A DNA stretch of 64,000 nucleotides from positions 34,799-98,798 of the forward strand of contig JAPDDQ010000030.1 of the NCBI GenBank assembly GCA_027587225.1, written 5' to 3'. Of this stretch, positions 59,733 to 64,000 are shown one piece after another; within the stretch, counting starts at the first letter, position 1, and the number at the start of each line of letters is the position of its first letter. Position numbers and translations under genes: made by a program. Below the pieces are notes generated by a model. That model had not been told where the DNA came from and made no database searches. It saw nothing but the letters and a program-made list of their open reading frames with translations. This DNA is from Solirubrobacter taibaiensis (GTDB lineage: Bacteria; Actinomycetota; Thermoleophilia; Solirubrobacterales; Solirubrobacteraceae).

Positions 59733-60727
59733 TCCTGGTCGTCGATGACCTGCCGCAGAACGTGCGGCTGCTGCAGGCGGTGCTCGAGCCGCGCGGCCAC
59801 GAGGTCGCCGTCGCCTCGTCGGGTGCGGAGGCGCTGGAGATGTTGGCGGGCGTGGACCTCGTGCTGCTGGATGTCGTGATGCCGGGGATGGACGGCTACG
59901 AGGTGTGCCGCGCGATCCGCGCCGACCCGGCGACGGAGTTCCTGCCCGTGGTGATGATCACGGCCAGCGGTGAGCAGGAGAAGCGCCGCGCGCTGGACGC
60001 CGGCGCCGACGACTTCCTCGCCAAGCCGTTCGATCACGCCGAGTTGCTCGCGCGCGTGCGCTCGCTGCTGCGGATCAAGCGCTACCACGACGAGCTCGAG
60101 CGCTACACGGCCGGGCTGCGCCGCTTCCTTCCACCCGAGGTGGCCGACCTGGTGAAGGCCGACCCGTCCGTGCTGGAGACGCATCGCCGCGAGGTGGCCG
60201 TGCTCGTCTGCGGCCTGGACGGGTTCGCCGCGTTCGCCGAGTCCGCCGCGCCCGAGGACGTGATGGCGGTGCTGGCCGAGTACCACGGCGCCGTCGGCGC
60301 GCTGATCGACGACGCCGGCGCGACGCTCTCCCGCCTGGCCGGGGACGTCGTCACCGTGGTCCTCAACGACCCGGTGCCGATCGACGATCCGGCGCGGGTG
60401 GCGGTCACGCTCGCGCTCGCGCTGCGCGACCGCGTGTGGGAGCTCGGCGAGCGCTGGACGCGGCTCGGCTTCTCCCTCTCGCCGGCCATCGGCCTGGCCC
60501 TCGGCCACGCCACCATCGGCCGGATCGGCTCCGACCGGCGCTGGCAATACGCGCCGGTCGGCCCGGCGCCCCTGCTCGCCGAACGCCTGGCCGAAGCTGC
60601 CACCGCCGGCCAGATCCTCGTCTCCCAGCGCGTCGAGGCCGCGACGGAAGCGATCACGATCGAGACCACCCTGTCCCTCCGAGGCTTCACCACCCCGGTC
60701 CGCGCCTTCGACCTCGTCGGCACCTAA
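59729..60727 (+). CDS. Receiver linked to a class III cyclase-like domain, first metal Asp missing
   Basis: 332 residues from GTG. Receiver (1-120) with Asp6/Asp7, Asp48 in LLDVVMPG and Lys99. A helix LRRFLPPEVADLV (130-142) leads into a class III nucleotidyl cyclase fold. The first metal-binding Asp expected in FADIxGF is Gly162 here (VCGLDGF); the second, in AGDVV (Asp206), is kept. One metal-ligand lost suggests no cyclase activity, with the domain now working as a binding or dimerisation module, although Asp164 might compensate. The TAA lies in a palindromic repeat. Confidence 0.83.
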   Translation: MILVVDDLPQNVRLLQAVLEPRGHEVAVASSGAEALEMLAGVDLVLLDVVMPGMDGYEVCRAIRADPATEFLPVVMITASGEQEKRRALDAGADDFLAKPFDHAELLARVRSLLRIKRYHDELERYTAGLRRFLPPEVADLVKADPSVLETHRREVAVLVCGLDGFAAFAESAAPEDVMAVLAEYHGAVGALIDDAGATLSRLAGDVVTVVLNDPVPIDDPARVAVTLALALRDRVWELGERWTRLGFSLSPAIGLALGHATIGRIGSDRRWQYAPVGPAPLLAERLAEAATAGQILVSQRVEAATEAITIETTLSLRGFTTPVRAFDLVGT

Positions 60728-60745
60728 AGGTGCCAGGCACCTTTA
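60725..60745. repeat. Palindromic gene-end repeat, copy 3
   Basis: TAAAGGTGCC-A-GGCACCTTTA, identical to the core of the copy at 17768-17792. Its TAA is the stop codon of the receiver/cyclase gene (60725-60727). TTTTG follows, making it terminator-like. Confidence 0.8.
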
Positions 60746-60757
60746 TTTTGACGCCAA

Positions 60758-60780
60758 GATAAGGGGCCAGGCCCTTTATC
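60758..60780. repeat. Palindromic gene-end repeat, copy 4 (one mismatch)
   Basis: Arms GATAAGGGGCC and GGCCCTTTATC around a central A. It begins beside the stop codon (TAG, 60780-60782) of the minus-strand Gly/Cys-rich gene. It lies 12 bases from copy 3, so both converging genes end in a repeat of this family. It resembles the copy inside the double kinase gene (GGGGCC type). Confidence 0.7.
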
Positions 60781-61400
60781 TAACCGCCGCCCCCGCAGCC
60801 ACCGCCGCCGCAGCCGCCCCCGCCTCCGCCGCCGTCGGAGCCGCCGCCGAAGAAGCCGCCACAGCCGCCGCTGCCGCCCGCGTAGCCGCTGGAGCCGGAG
60901 TAGGTGGCGTACCGGCGCTTGCGCGGTCGCTGTGAATGCGAATAGGTGTCACGCATGCGGTGCAGGTCGGCGGTGGAGTAGACGTAGCCGTCGCGGTAGC
61001 CGGAGTCCTCGTCGGCGGTGAACAGGACCATCGGGATGGCGTGGCGCTCGGCGATCTCGAGCGTGGCGGGGAGGAGGCTCGTCGCCGGGATCTTCATCGT
61101 CGAGTCCGGCGTGTGGTGCAGGTAGGCGCCGAACGCGCGCTCGCAGAAGTTCGTGTACTCGCGGGTGCGCAGGATGAACTCGTGCCAGGCGACGTCGACG
61201 ATCTTCGACGGCATGCCGATCATGCGGTTGTCGGCGCAGAGGCAGGCGATGAACCAGGCGTCGAGGCCCTCGAGGGCGCGCAGCGCGGTGGCGCGGTCGC
61301 CGAGCTCGCCTTGGAGCTTCTTGATGAAGTCCGGCGCGTACTCGTAGCTCTCGATGTACTTGCGCCGGCGGTTGCGGGTGAAGGTCTTCATGGGGCGCAT
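60780..61400 (-). CDS. Protein with glycine-rich-domain-like core and Gly/Cys-rich tail
   Basis: 206 residues (an ATG at 61391 is an equally good start). Basic start, then a helical core (about 10-115) with DAWFIACLCADNRMIGMPSK and VDVAWHEFILRTREYTNFCERAFG, which recalls the glycine-rich domain-containing (GRDP, PF07173-type) proteins. From about 150 the sequence turns Ser/Gly/Tyr-rich and ends with Gly runs broken by Cys (GGCGGGGCGGGG). Such tails occur in exported metal-binding or adhesive proteins and in RNA-binding ones; no signal peptide is present. The stop is beside a palindromic repeat. Confidence 0.75.
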   Translation of the reverse strand: MRPMKTFTRNRRRKYIESYEYAPDFIKKLQGELGDRATALRALEGLDAWFIACLCADNRMIGMPSKIVDVAWHEFILRTREYTNFCERAFGAYLHHTPDSTMKIPATSLLPATLEIAERHAIPMVLFTADEDSGYRDGYVYSTADLHRMRDTYSHSQRPRKRRYATYSGSSGYAGGSGGCGGFFGGGSDGGGGGGGCGGGGCGGGG

Positions 61401-61433
61401 GGTGCGGCCAGATCGCCCCGGGTTACAGCGCCC

Positions 61434-62377
<944 letters not shown>

Positions 62378-62381
<4 letters not shown>

Positions 62382-63244
62382 CGTCCGCCCACGGCGCGCG
62401 CGGCCGCCGCCGCGCCCACGCGCTCGGCCTCCGCCGCGAACGCCTGCTCCATCGAAGGCATCGTGCCGGCCACGACGCGGTCGAGCAGCGGATTGTCGAG
62501 CAGCCCGCGGGCGGCCATCATCCCGCGCAGGAACGGTGGGTAGGCGACCGCGCGCGAGCGGCGCTCGATCCCGCGCACCGTGCGCGCCACGGCGGGCTCC
62601 AGCGGCCACGTCTTCGCCAGCGGGGCCGGGAGCCGCGACTTGGTCCGGGCGAAGATCGGCGAGTCCTCACTCGCGGTGACCATCGGCGTGTTCAGGAACA
62701 GGTAATAGGCGACGCCGACACCCACGCCGTGCGTGCGCAGCTCGACGCGCAGCGTGCGGCCGAGCGCCTCGACTCCCGCCTTGGACGCGCTGTAGGCGCC
62801 GAGGCCGGCGGTCGGGACCACGGCGGCCGCGGACGCGACGAGCAGCAGATAGCCGCGGCGCGGGAGGACGTGCGGGATGGCCGGTCGGACGGTGCGCCAC
62901 ACACCGAGCAGGTTGATGTCGAGCGTCTCCTCGACCGTCTCGGGCCCGACGAGCCGGAGCGGCCCACCCGTCGCCACGCCCGCGTTCGCCACGGCCACGT
63001 CGAGGCCGCCGCAGCGCGCCGCGAGGTCGTCGATGGCCGCGCTCAGCGCCTCCGCGTCGCGCACGTCGGCGACCGCGGTCTCGGCGCCCGGCAGGCCGGC
63101 GGCGACCGCCTGCAGAGCCTCGCCGTTGACGTCGATGAGCGCGAGGCGCATCCCGCGCGCCGCGAGTTGGCGGGCCAGTTCGGCGCCGATGCCCGAGCCC
63201 GCTCCGGTGATCAGGGCGACGCGCCCGTCGAGGTTCCACGCCAT
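62378..63244 (-). CDS. Short-chain dehydrogenase/reductase (classical SDR)
   Basis: 288 residues from ATG 63244; the longer frame adds residues that overlap the divergent gene. Cofactor motif TGAGSGIG (about 11-18), NAG in VANAGVA, catalytic Ser in VASAAA and YSASK with the active Tyr/Lys. C-terminal extension (about 220-288) as in SDRs acting on lipids or steroids (17-beta-HSD-like). Substrate unknown. Co-transcribed with the Ser/Thr kinase downstream. Confidence 0.88.
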
Positions 63245-63273
63245 CAGGAAAGGAACGCTAACGTTCGCCGACG

Positions 63274-63765
63274 ATGAGCACGCCGTCCGACGACGATCCT
63301 CCCTATCAGCCCCCGCAGTGGCAGCAGCCTGAGCAGCAGAAGCCACAGGAGCAGGGCGGTTGGCAGAGCTCGTGGCCGCAGCAGGACCAGCAGCAGGGTG
63401 GCTGGCAGAGCCAGTGGCAGCAGCCTGAGCAGAACCAATGGCAGCAGCAGCAGCAGCCGGAGCAGAACCAGTGGCAGCAGCAACAGACGCCGCAGTGGAC
63501 CGGCTACCAGCCCGCCCCGCCCACCCCGGGCAACGCGATCGCCTCCCTGATCCTCGGGATCATCGGCATCGTGCTGTGCCCGATCATCACCTCGGTCGTC
63601 GGCCTGATTCTCGGCTACGGCGCCAAGAAGGAGATCGACAACTCCGGCGGCCGCCTCGGCGGACGCGGCGTGGCCATGGGCGGCATCATCACGAGCTGGA
63701 TCGGCCTCGCGATCTACATCCCGATCGTTGCCCTGATCGTCATCGGCGTCGCCGTCGGCAGCTGA
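63274..63765 (+). CDS. DUF4190-like membrane protein with Gln/Trp-rich repeats
   Basis: 163 residues. Residues 10-80 consist of Gln/Trp/Pro-rich repeats (units such as QWQQPEQ and GGWQS), a disordered cytoplasmic arm. Then TPGNAIASLILGIIGIVLCPI and, after the loop AKKEIDNSGGRLGGRGVAMGG, a second segment (IITSWIGLAIYIPIVALIVIG); this pair with a G-R-G-A-G-like loop is the DUF4190 pattern. A TAACGT box lies 9 bases upstream. Function unknown; similar arms are substrates for actinobacterial Ser/Thr kinases in other proteins. Confidence 0.8.
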   Translation: MSTPSDDDPPYQPPQWQQPEQQKPQEQGGWQSSWPQQDQQQGGWQSQWQQPEQNQWQQQQQPEQNQWQQQQTPQWTGYQPAPPTPGNAIASLILGIIGIVLCPIITSVVGLILGYGAKKEIDNSGGRLGGRGVAMGGIITSWIGLAIYIPIVALIVIGVAVGS

Positions 63766-63778
63766 CCGGCCCACGACC

Positions 63779-64000
63779 ATGAGCGGCACCCACGACGAGG
63801 ACCCGCCGCCCTGGCAGACCACACCACCGCCCGCCGAGGGCGCGCCGCCGCACGAGGCCGCCGAGAGGCAGGACCAAGCCGAGGGGCCGCCGTCGTGGCA
63901 GCCGCCGTCGCCTGAGGCGGCCGACGCGCAGGCGCCCGCCGAGGGCGCACCGTCGGCCGGAGACGCGCCGCCGTGGCAGTCGCCGCCGCGCGAGGCCGCG
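63779..64000 (+). CDS. Pro/Ala/Glu-rich protein with PPxWQ repeats, 5' part only
   Basis: Open from ATG 63779 (MSGTHDEDPPPWQ) to the window end, 74 codons. It has spaced copies of PPPWQ, PPSWQ and PPWQS in a Pro/Ala/Glu-rich sequence with no hydrophobic segment so far. It starts 13 bases after the DUF4190-like gene and shares its disordered W-Q repeats, so it is probably a second member with the membrane part beyond the window. Confidence 0.65.
   Translation, partial: MSGTHDEDPPPWQTTPPPAEGAPPHEAAERQDQAEGPPSWQPPSPEAADAQAPAEGAPSAGDAPPWQSPPREAA

Noticed and set aside
63340..63490. Repeated CAG-rich units that look like a short tandem array or CRISPR remnant
   Set aside because: Units are in frame and code for Gln/Trp repeats of a membrane protein; no spacers of equal length and no cas genes.

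Overview
The window is very G+C-rich, densely packed bacterial DNA from what looks like an actinobacterium. Evidence for this is the many ATGA, GTGA and TGATG gene junctions, GTG and TTG starts, PspC-domain two-component systems, soluble PknB-like Ser/Thr kinases, Ku proteins, SufU-type Fe-S assembly and Erm-like genes. The flavour suggests Thermoleophilia/Solirubrobacterales, but that is an inference from gene content. I saw no rRNA, tRNA, insertion sequence, prophage or CRISPR array.

Layout. 1-5644: end of a membrane protein, a four-gene minus-strand operon around a GMC/cholesterol-oxidase-like flavoenzyme, and a zinc-ribbon membrane protein. 5645-9107: a repeat-bearing intergenic region and three Ser/Thr kinases; the first two are in one frame, separated by a single TGA. 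9104-17772: secreted lipase-like hydrolase, NAD(P)-binding protein, EamA transporter, Crp-like regulator, two tandem Ku genes, nitroreductase, MFS transporter and an atypical aldehyde dehydrogenase. 17866-21356: a PspC/LiaF-like operon with its own histidine kinase and NarL-type regulator, then a uracil-DNA glycosylase-like gene. 21345-26635: housekeeping enzymes and an OmpR-type two-component system whose regulator appears to start at CTG.

26632-35537 is a sulfur block: a cysteine-free Rrf2 regulator, a Tat-exported sulfite-oxidase-fold molybdoenzyme, a PucR-type regulator, the methionine importer metNIQ and the sulfate importer (binding protein, two permeases, ATPase). 35469-42225 holds a NarL-type regulator, a 778-residue double histidine kinase, an SRPBCC protein and a MacB/LolD-type ABC exporter. 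42216-48660: hybrid histidine kinase, TypA/BipA, a membrane protein and a secreted phosphoesterase with a LamG-like domain.

48679-54493 looks like a regulated drug-response cluster: PadR repressor under a perfect 32-bp palindrome, ABC ATPase, permease, then an Erm-like 23S rRNA methyltransferase preceded by an 8-codon leader ORF and an RNA fold that can hide its ribosome binding site, then an M1-type peptidase. 54524-57367 is an Fe-S operon (IscR/SufR-like Rrf2, SufC, SufS, SufU) without sufB or sufD. The rest is a GAF kinase/receiver/receiver-cyclase operon, a Gly/Cys-tailed protein, a fourth Ser/Thr kinase, an SDR and DUF4190-like proteins.

The strongest candidates for something undescribed are the erm leader/attenuator (52080-52187), and a family of short palindromes at gene ends (17768-17792, 60725-60745, 60758-60780), one copy of which (37293-37313) lies inside a coding region exactly where two histidine kinases are joined.
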